Source: Pseudomonadota bacterium (GTDB taxonomy: Bacteria; Pseudomonadota; Alphaproteobacteria; Rhizobiales; Rhizobiaceae). From it: a DNA stretch of 64,000 nucleotides. Of this stretch, positions 1-8,325 are shown one piece after another. Every line of letters starts with the position of its first letter. Within the stretch, counting starts at the first letter, position 1. The notes below the pieces were generated by a model. That model searched no databases. It was not told where the DNA came from and saw only the letters and a program-made list of their open reading frames with translations. The position numbers and the translations under genes were made by a program. The stretch lies in NCBI GenBank assembly GCA_023451735.1, contig JAEXYH010000043.1, positions 9,783-73,782 on the forward strand, written 5' to 3'.

Positions 1-241
1 CACGGATGACGAAAATGACGCTCTCGAGTGGTCCGTGATGATGAACGCCGGTCTTGGCGTTCGGCTCGATGGCGACTGTGCCGGCCCAGATTTTCTGGGC
101 GCCGACGCGGGCATGGTTGATGGCCGCCTGCCGGAACATGCCCGGTGTCTGCGCGGTGTTGGGGTCCAGCTGGTCGCCTTTGATGACCCTGATGCCATCA
201 TGTTTCCAGCGCTCCGTATCGTGGTGGTGATGTTCGCTCAT
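1..241 (-). CDS. Cupin-domain protein, N-terminal part (gene runs off the window)
   Basis: The first 80 residues are visible; the rest lies beyond the left edge. The protein begins with a histidine-rich stretch (MSEHHHHD), and residues 66-73 (VHHHGPLE) look like the first metal-binding motif of a small single-domain cupin. A GGAG ribosome site lies 9 bases before the ATG. It starts 28 bases after the flavin monooxygenase gene, so it is probably the last or a late gene of that importer-monooxygenase operon. Small cupins in such operons bind a metal and act as dioxygenases, isomerases or ligand sensors; which applies here cannot be told. The family call is fairly safe, the role is not. Confidence 0.7.
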   Translation of the reverse strand, partial: MSEHHHHDTERWKHDGIRVIKGDQLDPNTAQTPGMFRQAAINHARVGAQKIWAGTVAIEPNAKTGVHHHGPLESVIFVIR

Positions 242-269
242 CTTCCGGTTCTCCAATATGCCAATCTGC

Positions 270-1601
270 TCAGAAGCTGAGCAGATTATCGCGAAAATGC
301 TCGTGCTCATAAGTCGTTCTGACCAGCCCACGCTTCTGCAGCTCGGGAACCAGTCCATCGGTGATTTCTGCGATATAACGACGGGTCAACGGGAACGCGT
401 GGATGAGGAAGCCGTCGCCGCCAATCTGATCCGCCACTTCGCCCATTCTGTCCGCGACGGAGGCCGGTGTCCCGACGAACTGGAGCGTTCTCGTCGAGCG
501 GCCAAGGCGTGCCTCGACCATCTCGCGCAGGGTTTTGCCTTGCTTGGAGAATGCAGCCAATGTTCCGCGGTGTCCCTCCGTCTCGATTTCGGGCAAAGGC
601 TTATCGAGATCGAACTGGGAAAAGTCGATATTGTTGTCTGCCGAAAGCCCGGCAAGAGCGCGATCGATGGCGTTCTGATCGACCTTCGGCAGCCGTGCGG
701 CAATGGCATTCGCTTCTTCCTGTGTGTCGGCCAGCACAGGCAGGATCGGGAACAGGACCTTGCAATCGTCGGGGTTACTGCCGTTTTCTGTCCGGAGACG
801 GCGGATGTCGTCGCGAAATGCCTTGGCGGCAGCGACAGGGTCTTCGCCGGCCGTTGCGGCAATGATTGTATCTGCGTGGCGGGCACCGAAGGCCCGGCCG
901 CGTGGAGAGCTTCCGGCCTGGCAAAACACCGGGCGGCCCTGCGGTGAGCGCGATATGTTCAGCGGACCGCGGGACCGATAGTATTCGCCATGATAATCGA
1001 AACTGCGCACCTTGGTGTGATCAGCATACGTACCGGTTTCTTCGTCATGGACAACCGCGTCGGGCTGCCAAGCATCCCAGAGTTGGGTGGCGATATCGAC
1101 GAATTCATCGGCACGATCATATCTTTCGTCATGCGGCGGCATTTTTTCGCCGATGCCGAATGCCTGTGCCGCCTCATCCTCGCCACCGGTGACGATATTC
1201 CAGCCGGCGCGTCCACGGCTGAGGTGATCGACGGTTGCCATCAACCGGGCAAGCAAAAAGGGCGGATAGAAAGATGTCGACAGCGTCGAAACGAGGCCGA
1301 GACGCGACGTATGGGCCGCAAGATGGGTAATGACGGGAAGAGGGTCGAGCCGGGCACCGCGGATGGCATGTTTGAGATCGACTTCCGTCGTGCCTTTATA
1401 GCGGTCGGCAACGACCGAATGGTCCTCGAGCATAAGATAGTCGAAGCCCGCGCGTTCGATGGCACGCGCCAGATCGACGAGGAAGGAGCCGCTTTCCCAC
1501 ACTTCGGGTCGGGAATCGTGGCCGGACCACGGGATCGGTCCGTTGACACCCCATCCATGAGGCCGTGCGTTGGTGAAAAAGGCAAGGTGGAATTTCGGCA
1601 T
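270..1601 (-). CDS. LLM-class flavin-dependent monooxygenase, NtaA/SnaA/DszA type
   Basis: A 443-residue bacterial luciferase-like TIM-barrel protein of the NtaA/SnaA/DszA subfamily, cytosolic enzymes that use reduced FMN supplied by a separate reductase. Family signatures visible are the N-terminal FFTNARPHGWG, the ARAIERAGFDYLMLEDH segment, SRGRAGWNIVTGG near residue 135, and QAGSSPRGRAFGARHAD in the middle. Length is normal. The ATG at 1601 is preferred over an in-frame GTG nine bases upstream because an AGAG sequence sits at good distance from it. It follows a peptide-type importer in the same direction, so it probably attacks the imported compound (candidates: aminopolycarboxylates, sulfonates, sulfur heterocycles; inference only). 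No flavin reductase gene is seen in the visible part of the operon. Confidence 0.88.
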   Translation of the reverse strand: MPKFHLAFFTNARPHGWGVNGPIPWSGHDSRPEVWESGSFLVDLARAIERAGFDYLMLEDHSVVADRYKGTTEVDLKHAIRGARLDPLPVITHLAAHTSRLGLVSTLSTSFYPPFLLARLMATVDHLSRGRAGWNIVTGGEDEAAQAFGIGEKMPPHDERYDRADEFVDIATQLWDAWQPDAVVHDEETGTYADHTKVRSFDYHGEYYRSRGPLNISRSPQGRPVFCQAGSSPRGRAFGARHADTIIAATAGEDPVAAAKAFRDDIRRLRTENGSNPDDCKVLFPILPVLADTQEEANAIAARLPKVDQNAIDRALAGLSADNNIDFSQFDLDKPLPEIETEGHRGTLAAFSKQGKTLREMVEARLGRSTRTLQFVGTPASVADRMGEVADQIGGDGFLIHAFPLTRRYIAEITDGLVPELQKRGLVRTTYEHEHFRDNLLSF

Positions 1602-1670
1602 TATCGTCACTCTGCATCAGCGGCAAATTGAGAGGGCAGTGCTTGACGCACCGCCCCGTTGAGTTGGTGA

Positions 1671-3257
1671 TCAGTTGTTCTGCTGGTCGACCCAGGTATC
1701 GTAAAAGACCGGACGGAAGGGGTCGTTGGTCAGACCGAAGCCGTGGACGGTTTCGGCAACAGGAACGAGCAGCGTCACTTCGCGGATCGGCAGGCCCAAT
1801 CCTTCCTCGACGATTTCCTTCTGGGCCTCGTTCGCTAGCTGTTTGCGCTTCGCGCTGTTGGCTTCACCGGCAATCGCCTTCAGCTTCGCATCAAGCTCCG
1901 GCCGTGCGGTCATGCCGCGGTTCTGGGAGAGGGCGGTGGAATAGACAAAGGCGAGCGCGTCGACGTCGGCGCGGCCCCATGTCCGCCAGTCGAGCTGCCA
2001 GTTGCCGGCCTTGCGCGCCTCGATCTGCTCGGCGCTGCTCTGGGCGACCAGTGTTGCGTCGATACCAACCTTGCGAAGCTGCTGCTGTATGAGTTCGAAG
2101 ACGGGCTGCTCGGACGCACCGGCATAGTTGATCTTGACGGAGAGCTTCTTGCCGCCCTTTACGCGAATGCCGTCAGCGCCTTTTGTCCAACCCGCCTCGT
2201 CGAGCAGTTTTTCGGCGCGTGCCGGGTCGAATGTCAGGTCCCTGGACTGGTCGAGGTAACCGGGATGGTTGGTGGAAAGCGTTCCAGTTGCCGGCTTGAT
2301 GCGGCCGGCAAACAGGCCATCGACGATTTCCTGCCGGTTGACGGCAACCTGCAGTGCCTGACGGACAGGTTTTTCGCTCAAGGCCGGATCGGACGTGTTG
2401 ACCAGCAGCACGCCGGCAATGCCGGAGCTCGTACCCGAGACGATAGCGGCGCCCGAAGCTTCGACATTCGGGAGGTCGTCGGTGCTTGCGTCAAAGAAGG
2501 CCTGAATTTCGCCGCTGACGAAACTGCCGACGCGAACGGAGCGCTCGGGAATGGATCGGAGTGTCAGCGTTTCCAGATATGCCGGACCCTCGTGCTTGAA
2601 ATTCGCCGATCCCCATTTGTAGTCTTCTCGGCGCTTGAGGGTGACGCTTTCGTTGTATTGAATATCGGAGATGACGAAGGGACCGCTGCCGATCACGCCC
2701 TTCGAGCAACGGTCGGCCAGTGCAGCCTTCAGCGTCTCGGGCGCTAGAATTGCCAGGCCTTTTTCGGTCGTCGCCTGCTCGAAGCCGGCATTCGGCTGTT
2801 CGAAGGCGATAACAACCGTCTTTGCATCGGTGGCGGTCGCGGATTTGAAGCTGGTCAGGAATGACGCGGCAGTGACTGCAGTGCCCTCCTTGCCCATCTT
2901 CCACAAGAGGTTGAAGTTATCGGCTACGACCTGGGCCGTCAGTGCCTCGCCATTGCTGAATGTAACGCCATCGCGCAAATGGAATGTGTAGGTCCGGCCA
3001 TCGTCTCCGACTTCCCATTTTTCAGCGAGATACGGGACGATCTTGCCGGTCTGTGGATCCTGATCGAGAAGATTGTCGACCACCTGCTGGAAAACGGCGG
3101 GATTGGGGTTCGACTGGACACGGTCAAGGCACGGCGGGAAGCTCGCCAGACCATAGGTGAGCTGGCCGCCGGAAACCGGCGTCTGCGCAAGTGCCGAGGC
3201 CGTCGAAAGAAGAGTGAGCGCGCCTGCTGCAGCGTAAACCTTGAAGGGGAAATGCAT
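1671..3257 (-). CDS. Peptide/nickel-type ABC transporter substrate-binding protein
   Basis: A 528-residue periplasmic solute-binding protein of family 5 (DppA/OppA fold). The ATG at 3257 gives a clear Sec signal peptide (basic start MHFPFK, hydrophobic core, cleavage after SALAQ near residue 24). The open frame extends upstream, but that part is not signal-like and covers the end of the ATPase gene. Typical landmarks are YLAEKWEVGDDGRTYTFHLR, VTFSNGEALTAQ and GSGPFVISDI. It lies between the importer ATPase and the flavin monooxygenase, 28 bases from the former, which suggests it delivers the substrate oxidised by that enzyme. The ligand cannot be read from the sequence. Confidence 0.9.
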   Translation of the reverse strand: MHFPFKVYAAAGALTLLSTASALAQTPVSGGQLTYGLASFPPCLDRVQSNPNPAVFQQVVDNLLDQDPQTGKIVPYLAEKWEVGDDGRTYTFHLRDGVTFSNGEALTAQVVADNFNLLWKMGKEGTAVTAASFLTSFKSATATDAKTVVIAFEQPNAGFEQATTEKGLAILAPETLKAALADRCSKGVIGSGPFVISDIQYNESVTLKRREDYKWGSANFKHEGPAYLETLTLRSIPERSVRVGSFVSGEIQAFFDASTDDLPNVEASGAAIVSGTSSGIAGVLLVNTSDPALSEKPVRQALQVAVNRQEIVDGLFAGRIKPATGTLSTNHPGYLDQSRDLTFDPARAEKLLDEAGWTKGADGIRVKGGKKLSVKINYAGASEQPVFELIQQQLRKVGIDATLVAQSSAEQIEARKAGNWQLDWRTWGRADVDALAFVYSTALSQNRGMTARPELDAKLKAIAGEANSAKRKQLANEAQKEIVEEGLGLPIREVTLLVPVAETVHGFGLTNDPFRPVFYDTWVDQQNN

Positions 3258-3285
3258 CGTGTTCTCCGGTTGTCGTAATGATTGA

Positions 3286-4977
3286 TCAGGCTGGCAAGAG
3301 CGGGTCGGCTGTTCCTGCGTATCCGGCTGCGGTTGCGGGCTGCAGGTTCTTTCCAGGGATGGCTGCCACCAACTCCTGTGTGTAGGCAACCTGCGGGTTG
3401 CCCAGCACGTCCTGCGCTGCACCGCTCTCGACGACTTTTCCCGACTTCATCACCACGATCCTGTCGGCAATCGCGTTGACGACGGCGAGGTCGTGGGTGA
3501 CGAAAAGATATGACAGGCCGTACTCTCGCTGGACTTCTTGGAGCAGTGAAAGGATACGCGCCTGTACCGTCACATCGAGGGCGGAAGTTGGTTCATCGAG
3601 CACTAGAATTCTGGGTCTGAGGCTGAGGGCGCGGGCGATTGCCACGCGTTGCAGCTGTCCTCCGGACAGCTCCGCGGCGCGCCTTTGCAGCAGGTTCAGT
3701 GGCAGCGATACCGCTTCGGCCAGCTCAGCGACGCGCTGTCTCTGAGGCGCCGGATCGCCGATCCTGTTGACCTTCAACGGGTCGCCGATGATGTCTTCGA
3801 TCTTCCAGCGAGGATCAAGGCTGGAAAAAGGATTCTGGTAAACGAACTGGACGTCCCGGTGGTAATCCGGTTTCAATCGCCCGGACGTGGGGCGAACCGG
3901 CTGACCGTCGAGCAGGATTTCGCCGCTGGTCGGCCGGGTCAGGCCGGCCAATATGCGCGCCGTCGTCGTTTTTCCCGAGCCGGACTCTCCGACAAGCGCA
4001 AGCGTTCGGCCCTTCTCCAGAACAAAGCTGACATCATCGACTGCCTTTATTCCGTCTGACTTTCTGAACCAGCCGCTGGTGAATTGCTTATGCAAGGCTT
4101 TCGCCTCCAGCAAAGGCGTTTCCGCCTCCGCTGGAGTGACGCTTGAGGTCGCCGCACCAAGACGTGGGCGCTGCGGGATGTCAGCCAGCAGTGCGCGGGT
4201 GTAATTGTCCCTTGGGGTGCGGGTAATATCCAGGGCCGCCCCTTGCTCGACGATCCGGCCCTCGTTCATCACGACAATTCGGTCGGCGCGATCGGCCGCG
4301 ATTCCCAGGTCGTGGGTGATGAACAGCACTGCCGTCTGCCGCTCGCGGGTCAGCTTTTCGATCCGGTCGAGCACTTTTTTCTGAACCGTGACATCGAGAC
4401 CGGAGGTCGGTTCGTCGGCGATGATCAGGCCCGGCTCGCAAGAAAGCGCGATAGCAATCAGCACACGCTGCCGCATGCCGCCGGAGATTTCGTGCGGGTA
4501 TTGCGCAAACCGCTGCTGCGGCCGGTCGATGCCGACTTCTTCGAGCAGCGAGAGCGCCCGGTCGGCAGCAACCGTGCCAGCCGCTACGCCGTGAACGACC
4601 AGAGCCTCGACGATCTGTGAACCGATTGTCTTGACCGGGTCGAGGGAGACCGTCGGATCCTGTGGGACGAAACCGATCGCCTTGCCGCGAATTTTCTGCA
4701 TCTCGCGTTCGGAATGCCCGAGCAGGTCATGACCGTTAAAACCTAGTGCGACCGCGTTCCTCTTCGTGCCGTGTGGCAAAAGGTCGATGATGGAATGTGC
4801 GGTGGTCGATTTGCCGGATCCGGACTGGCCGACGATCGCGACGAATTCGCTGCGTCCGACGGAAAGGTTGAGATTGCGAACGGCCTGGAATGTCTTAGTG
4901 CCGCTTCGGTAGAAGACATCCAGTCCGGTGATTTCCAGCAAGGGCGCCGTTGCAGTTTCAAGAGATTTTGTTGCCAT
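3286..4977 (-). CDS. Peptide-type ABC transporter ATPase with two fused nucleotide-binding domains
   Basis: A 563-residue protein with two ABC domains in tandem, as in GsiA/DppDF fusions. Walker A motifs are GQSGSGKST in the N-terminal half and GESGSGKTT in the C-terminal half; signatures are SGGMRQRV and SGGQLQRV; Walker B segments are IIADEPTSGLD and LVLDEPTSALD. The start at 4977 is chosen because its ATG overlaps the permease stop codon (TGATG), a usual coupling arrangement; the frame stays open far upstream but only as a shadow of the permease gene. It energises import through the two permeases encoded immediately upstream. Both domains look complete, so both ATP sites should be functional. 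Confidence 0.9.
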   Translation of the reverse strand: MATKSLETATAPLLEITGLDVFYRSGTKTFQAVRNLNLSVGRSEFVAIVGQSGSGKSTTAHSIIDLLPHGTKRNAVALGFNGHDLLGHSEREMQKIRGKAIGFVPQDPTVSLDPVKTIGSQIVEALVVHGVAAGTVAADRALSLLEEVGIDRPQQRFAQYPHEISGGMRQRVLIAIALSCEPGLIIADEPTSGLDVTVQKKVLDRIEKLTRERQTAVLFITHDLGIAADRADRIVVMNEGRIVEQGAALDITRTPRDNYTRALLADIPQRPRLGAATSSVTPAEAETPLLEAKALHKQFTSGWFRKSDGIKAVDDVSFVLEKGRTLALVGESGSGKTTTARILAGLTRPTSGEILLDGQPVRPTSGRLKPDYHRDVQFVYQNPFSSLDPRWKIEDIIGDPLKVNRIGDPAPQRQRVAELAEAVSLPLNLLQRRAAELSGGQLQRVAIARALSLRPRILVLDEPTSALDVTVQARILSLLQEVQREYGLSYLFVTHDLAVVNAIADRIVVMKSGKVVESGAAQDVLGNPQVAYTQELVAAIPGKNLQPATAAGYAGTADPLLPA

Positions 4978-5879
4978 CAGCGCGATAACTCCGGCGAGCG
5001 GTTGAGCTGTCTTCCGATCGCATTGACGGCAAGCACGGTGAGGATGATCACGAGGCCGGGAATGGTTGTCAGCCACCAAGCGGTCGCCAGGTAATTGCGC
5101 CCTTCCGCGACCAGGTTGCCCCATTCCGGTGTGGGGGGTACTGCGCCATAACCAAGGAAGCTCAGGGCGGAAATGGACAGGATGGCTGAACCGAACTCGA
5201 TCGCAACCAATGCGCTGACCGGCCCCCGCGCATGCGGAAAGACGTGCCGCAAACATATTCCGAACCAGCCGGCCCCGTAGGAACGTGCCGCTTCGACATA
5301 GGGCGATGTGCTGACCCGCAGCACTTCTGCTCGCATCACTCTGGCGAACGAGGCGATTGATGCAATGCCAACGGCGATGGCGATGTTGATTGTGCCGAAC
5401 CCTATGGCGGAGATCAGCATCAGCGAAATCAGCAGGTTGGGGATGGCCAGCAGGACATCCATCACACGCATGATGATCTCGTCGACTAAGCCGCCGAGAT
5501 AACCCGCCACGACTCCGATGATGCTGCTTGCCACAAAGGCAAGTGCTAGCGCGATCACCGTAGCTTTCAGAGACAGGCTCGTTCCGTAAACGACTCGCGC
5601 ATAGAGATCGCGGCCTAGATTGTCCGTTCCAAACCAATGGTCAGCCGATGGCGGTTTCAGGCGTGTCAGAACATTGCCTGAAAACGGATCTGTGCTAGTG
5701 AAAAGGCTGGGGAAAAATGCCCAGGCGATCACCAGGATGACGATCGCAACGGCAAGGCCGAGACGCAGGTTCTGCTGCAGGGGAAAACGGCGTGCAGAGG
5801 CCGTGCTGTCGGCATTGGGTACCGGACGCCCGGATGTGTGGTCCACAGGCGATACATGCTGTTCCGTGATATTGGTCAT
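4977..5879 (-). CDS. Peptide-type ABC transporter permease, DppC-like
   Basis: A 300-residue inner-membrane permease. A hydrophilic N-terminal tail of about 35 residues leads into the first membrane segment (LAVAIVILVIAWAFF). The motif WFGTDNLGRDLYARVVYGTSLSL is typical of DppC/OppC, and the EAA loop appears as EAARSYGAGWFGICLRHVFPH. About six membrane segments are expected. The gene overlaps the DppB-like permease by four bases (ATGA) and the ATPase gene by one, so the three are translationally coupled. It forms the heterodimeric channel with the DppB-like subunit. Confidence 0.9.
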   Translation of the reverse strand: MTNITEQHVSPVDHTSGRPVPNADSTASARRFPLQQNLRLGLAVAIVILVIAWAFFPSLFTSTDPFSGNVLTRLKPPSADHWFGTDNLGRDLYARVVYGTSLSLKATVIALALAFVASSIIGVVAGYLGGLVDEIIMRVMDVLLAIPNLLISLMLISAIGFGTINIAIAVGIASIASFARVMRAEVLRVSTSPYVEAARSYGAGWFGICLRHVFPHARGPVSALVAIEFGSAILSISALSFLGYGAVPPTPEWGNLVAEGRNYLATAWWLTTIPGLVIILTVLAVNAIGRQLNRSPELSR

Positions 5880-6844
5880 GCCGCGTCTCCGCTGGAGCCT
5901 GCACCGCGCCGGATACGGGGGTCGATGAGCGGGTAGACGAGGTCGACGAAAAGATTGACGATGGCGTAGGCTGCTGCGGTCAGGACAACGAGACCCTGGA
6001 CGAGCGGAATATCCTGAACGTCAACGGCGTTTTGCAGAAGCCTTCCAATCCCCACCCGCGAAAAAACCGTCTCGGTCACTACCGCGCCTGCGAAGATGTT
6101 GCCGACCAGCAGTCCGACGACGGTGAGGGCGGGTATGCTTGCATTGTGGAGGATATGTCGGAGATAGATCGTCCGGCGCGGCACACCTTTCGCCCTCAGC
6201 ATGCGCACGAAGGGTTGGGATGCGGCGTCATCCAATCCTTTCGACAATGTCTGGGTAATGGTCGCCGCGGCGGGTATCGCCAATGTCAGCGAGGGCATGA
6301 TCAGAGACGAGAATCCCCGATTACCGAGCGAGGGCACGAGGCGCAGCTCGAAGGCGAAGATCTGAAGCAGCACAAGCCCGATCCAGAATGTCGGAACGGC
6401 CATCGATACTGGCGGTAAAGCCAGAAGAACGGCCCGCAGGCAGCCGTCCTGTCTGTAGCTTGCGACCAGCGCCAGCGTGCTACCAATCATCAGCGCAACA
6501 ATAAGGCTTAGGGCGGCCAGTTTGAGTGTCTCTGGCAGGGCCTCGCCAATCTGGGCGATGACCGTCTTTCCCGACTGCATCGATGTGCCGAGGTCGCCCG
6601 TGGCCGCCTTCGTAAGAAGATATCCGTATTGCTCAAGGGGAGGCCGATCCAGTCCGTATCGGCTCGCGAGCATGGCGTATTGCTCCGAGGTCGCCACCGC
6701 AGAACCGCCACCTCCCGTATCCGAAGACAACATCAGCGAAACCGGATCGCTTGGAAGCAGATAAAGGAGGACAAAGGATATTGTGAAGGCAGCCCAAATC
6801 ACGAGGATGGCATTGAGCAATCGCCTTAAAATGTAGAACGCCAT
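5876..6844 (-). CDS. Peptide-type ABC transporter permease, DppB-like; first gene of the operon
   Basis: A 322-residue permease starting MAFYILRRLLNAILVIW, the usual DppB/OppB opening. The frame begins 12 codons further upstream, but those residues are not family-like and the chosen ATG at 6844 matches relatives. The EAA-type loop reads RMLRAKGVPRRTIYLRHILHNA, and the C-terminus has the family ending NLFVDLVYPLIDPRIRRG. It is the first of six same-direction genes (permease, permease, ATPase, binding protein, flavin monooxygenase, cupin). A perfect 8-base inverted repeat begins 22 bases upstream of the start and may be the operator of the operon. Confidence 0.9.
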   Translation of the reverse strand: MAFYILRRLLNAILVIWAAFTISFVLLYLLPSDPVSLMLSSDTGGGGSAVATSEQYAMLASRYGLDRPPLEQYGYLLTKAATGDLGTSMQSGKTVIAQIGEALPETLKLAALSLIVALMIGSTLALVASYRQDGCLRAVLLALPPVSMAVPTFWIGLVLLQIFAFELRLVPSLGNRGFSSLIMPSLTLAIPAAATITQTLSKGLDDAASQPFVRMLRAKGVPRRTIYLRHILHNASIPALTVVGLLVGNIFAGAVVTETVFSRVGIGRLLQNAVDVQDIPLVQGLVVLTAAAYAIVNLFVDLVYPLIDPRIRRGAGSSGDAA

Positions 6845-6865
6845 CCGACACCAACTTACCTGAAT

Positions 6866-6887
6866 AACTAGAACGACCATTCTAGTT
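6866..6887. promoter_or_regulatory. Perfect inverted repeat, candidate operator of the importer-monooxygenase operon
   Basis: The arms AACTAGAA and TTCTAGTT match exactly over 8 bases around a 6-base spacer, 22 bases before the first permease ATG. Size and symmetry suit a dimeric repressor or activator site. No regulator gene lies next to the operon on this side, so the protein that would bind is unknown. The rest of 6845-7113 shows no gene. Confidence 0.5.
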
Positions 6888-7077
6888 GGAAGCGATGGGA
6901 GGCCGAGATGCGATCGGCTAAATTAGATCAGAAAGTTAGAATAATTTTGCGAGGGCAGGTGGTGAGGAAACAGTGGCAGGAGGACGGAGCCGACTGACAC
7001 GATTGATCTTTACCGCTTGCACAGCAGTTAGCATGCCATCACCACCAACAGGTGCGAGGTTTTAATCAAGTCGATTA

Positions 7078-7100
7078 GGCCCCGGCAGGTCGACGGGGCC
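7078..7100 (-). terminator. GC-rich hairpin after the cold-shock gene
   Basis: Seven-base arms GGCCCCG and CGGGGCC around a nine-base loop lie 14 bases beyond the cold-shock stop codon. On the minus strand the stem is followed by TAATCGACTTGATT rather than a pure T run, so it is a plausible but weak intrinsic terminator. Confidence 0.55.
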
Positions 7101-7113
7101 ATTTCCGGTCTAT

Positions 7114-7317
7114 TCAGAGAACTGTTACATTCTCAGCCTTCGACTTGCCTGTCTTGCGGTCTTGTCCGACATCGTAGCTGACCTTCTGTCCGTCGGTCAG
7201 AGATCCGCCAAAACCTACAGCGGAGATATGAACGAACACGTCCGGCCCGCCGTTGTCCGGCGTGATGAAGCCAAAGCCCTTGTCCTGCGCGAAAAATTTA
7301 ACTGTACCAGTTGCCAT
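7114..7317 (-). CDS. cspA: CspA-family cold-shock protein
   Basis: A 67-residue single-stranded nucleic-acid-binding OB-fold protein. RNP1 appears as KGFGFI and RNP2 as VFVHIS, and the length is that of a standard Csp. The start MATGTVKFF at 7317 has a GAGG ribosome site 6 bases upstream; a longer in-frame start at 7377 adds 20 residues that no Csp has. Proteins of this family melt RNA structure and help translation, often during cold or stationary phase. The gene stands alone, 144 bases downstream of the iron-importer ATPase gene, with its own hairpin terminator. Rhizobia carry several such paralogues and I cannot say which one this is. Confidence 0.93.
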   Translation of the reverse strand: MATGTVKFFAQDKGFGFITPDNGGPDVFVHISAVGFGGSLTDGQKVSYDVGQDRKTGKSKAENVTVL

Positions 7318-7461
7318 ATTGTCCTCGTTTATTGGCTGCGACCTTATCGCATTATCGATCGTCGCAATGGACTTCAAGGTTGTCCAGCTTGTTTAATCCC
7401 GATCAAGCTCATCAGGATCGCTGGTTCCAACCCGCTCAAGAATTATGCCAGGTTGATGGAG

Positions 7462-8307
7462 TTACCTGACATAGCTCATTGGGTGACCCGTATCGGGATG
7501 ACGTATTACACCCATTCTGGTCCCATAGATCGCTTGCAGTCGATCGGGCGTCAGGATGTCCTCCGGCTTCCCGCGTGCAATCATTGCGCCCGAATGGAGA
7601 GCAAGGATTTCGTCGCAGAAGCGGGCAGCCATGTTGACGTCGTGGAGTACGATGACGACACCCAGTCCTCGCTCTTCGGTCAGCCGTCGAACGAGAGAGA
7701 GGACCTCGACCTGATGGGCGATATCCAGCGCGGAGGTAGGCTCATCAAGGAGGAGGCAATCGGGGTTCTGGGCGACCAGCATGGCCAACCAGACGCGCTG
7801 ACGTTCCCCGCCGGACAAGGTATCGACGTCACGATCGCGGTAGATTGCCACGTCGGTCAATTCCATCGCTTCCTCGACCATTCTCCTGTCCTCGGCGCCA
7901 AAGCGACCGAGTGGCCCATGCCAGGGGTACCGTCCGAGCGCCACGATTTCGCCGACGAGCATGCCGGCCGCCCCCGGCGCCTGTTGGGGCAGATAGGCGA
8001 CCTTGCGAGCGAATGGGCGATCACGCCACTCTCCCAATCTCCTGCCTTCGAAGGAGATTGCACCGTCAGTGGGCGCCTGCTGACGCGCGAGAAGTTTGAT
8101 CAGGGTCGATTTTCCGGAGCCGTTGTGCCCGATGAGGCCAATGACGTTGCGTGCGGGGAGCGTTGACGTCAGCGGCTTGAGCAGGACGCGATGCCCAACG
8201 GAAAAGCTTGCTTGATTCAGTTCGAACAGGGAGGTGGCACCATCACCGCGATGTTTGGCGGCGCCATACGAAGGGTGCAGTTCAAGGTTTTCCGATAAGT
8301 CATTCAT
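7462..8307 (-). CDS. fhuC: Iron-siderophore ABC importer ATPase, FhuC/FepC-like
   Basis: A 281-residue ATPase with Walker A GHNGSGKST, signature LSGGERQRV, Walker B CLLLDEPTSALD and the family segment VVIVLHDVNMAARFCDEILAL. It belongs to the FecE/FhuC/BtuD group that energises uptake of iron chelates. The first 25 residues or so precede the ABC domain, which is slightly longer than usual. It lies 18 bases after the double permease gene and is the last gene of the iron locus. The symbol is by role; the true chelate is unknown. Confidence 0.87.
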   Translation of the reverse strand: MNDLSENLELHPSYGAAKHRGDGATSLFELNQASFSVGHRVLLKPLTSTLPARNVIGLIGHNGSGKSTLIKLLARQQAPTDGAISFEGRRLGEWRDRPFARKVAYLPQQAPGAAGMLVGEIVALGRYPWHGPLGRFGAEDRRMVEEAMELTDVAIYRDRDVDTLSGGERQRVWLAMLVAQNPDCLLLDEPTSALDIAHQVEVLSLVRRLTEERGLGVVIVLHDVNMAARFCDEILALHSGAMIARGKPEDILTPDRLQAIYGTRMGVIRHPDTGHPMSYVR

Positions 8308-8325
8308 GAGATCTGCCTCTCGCTC

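Noticed and set aside
3286..5637. Upstream extension of the double ATPase frame to 5637
   Set aside because: The extra 220 residues are the permease gene read out of frame. The ABC protein start at 4977 overlaps the permease stop as expected.
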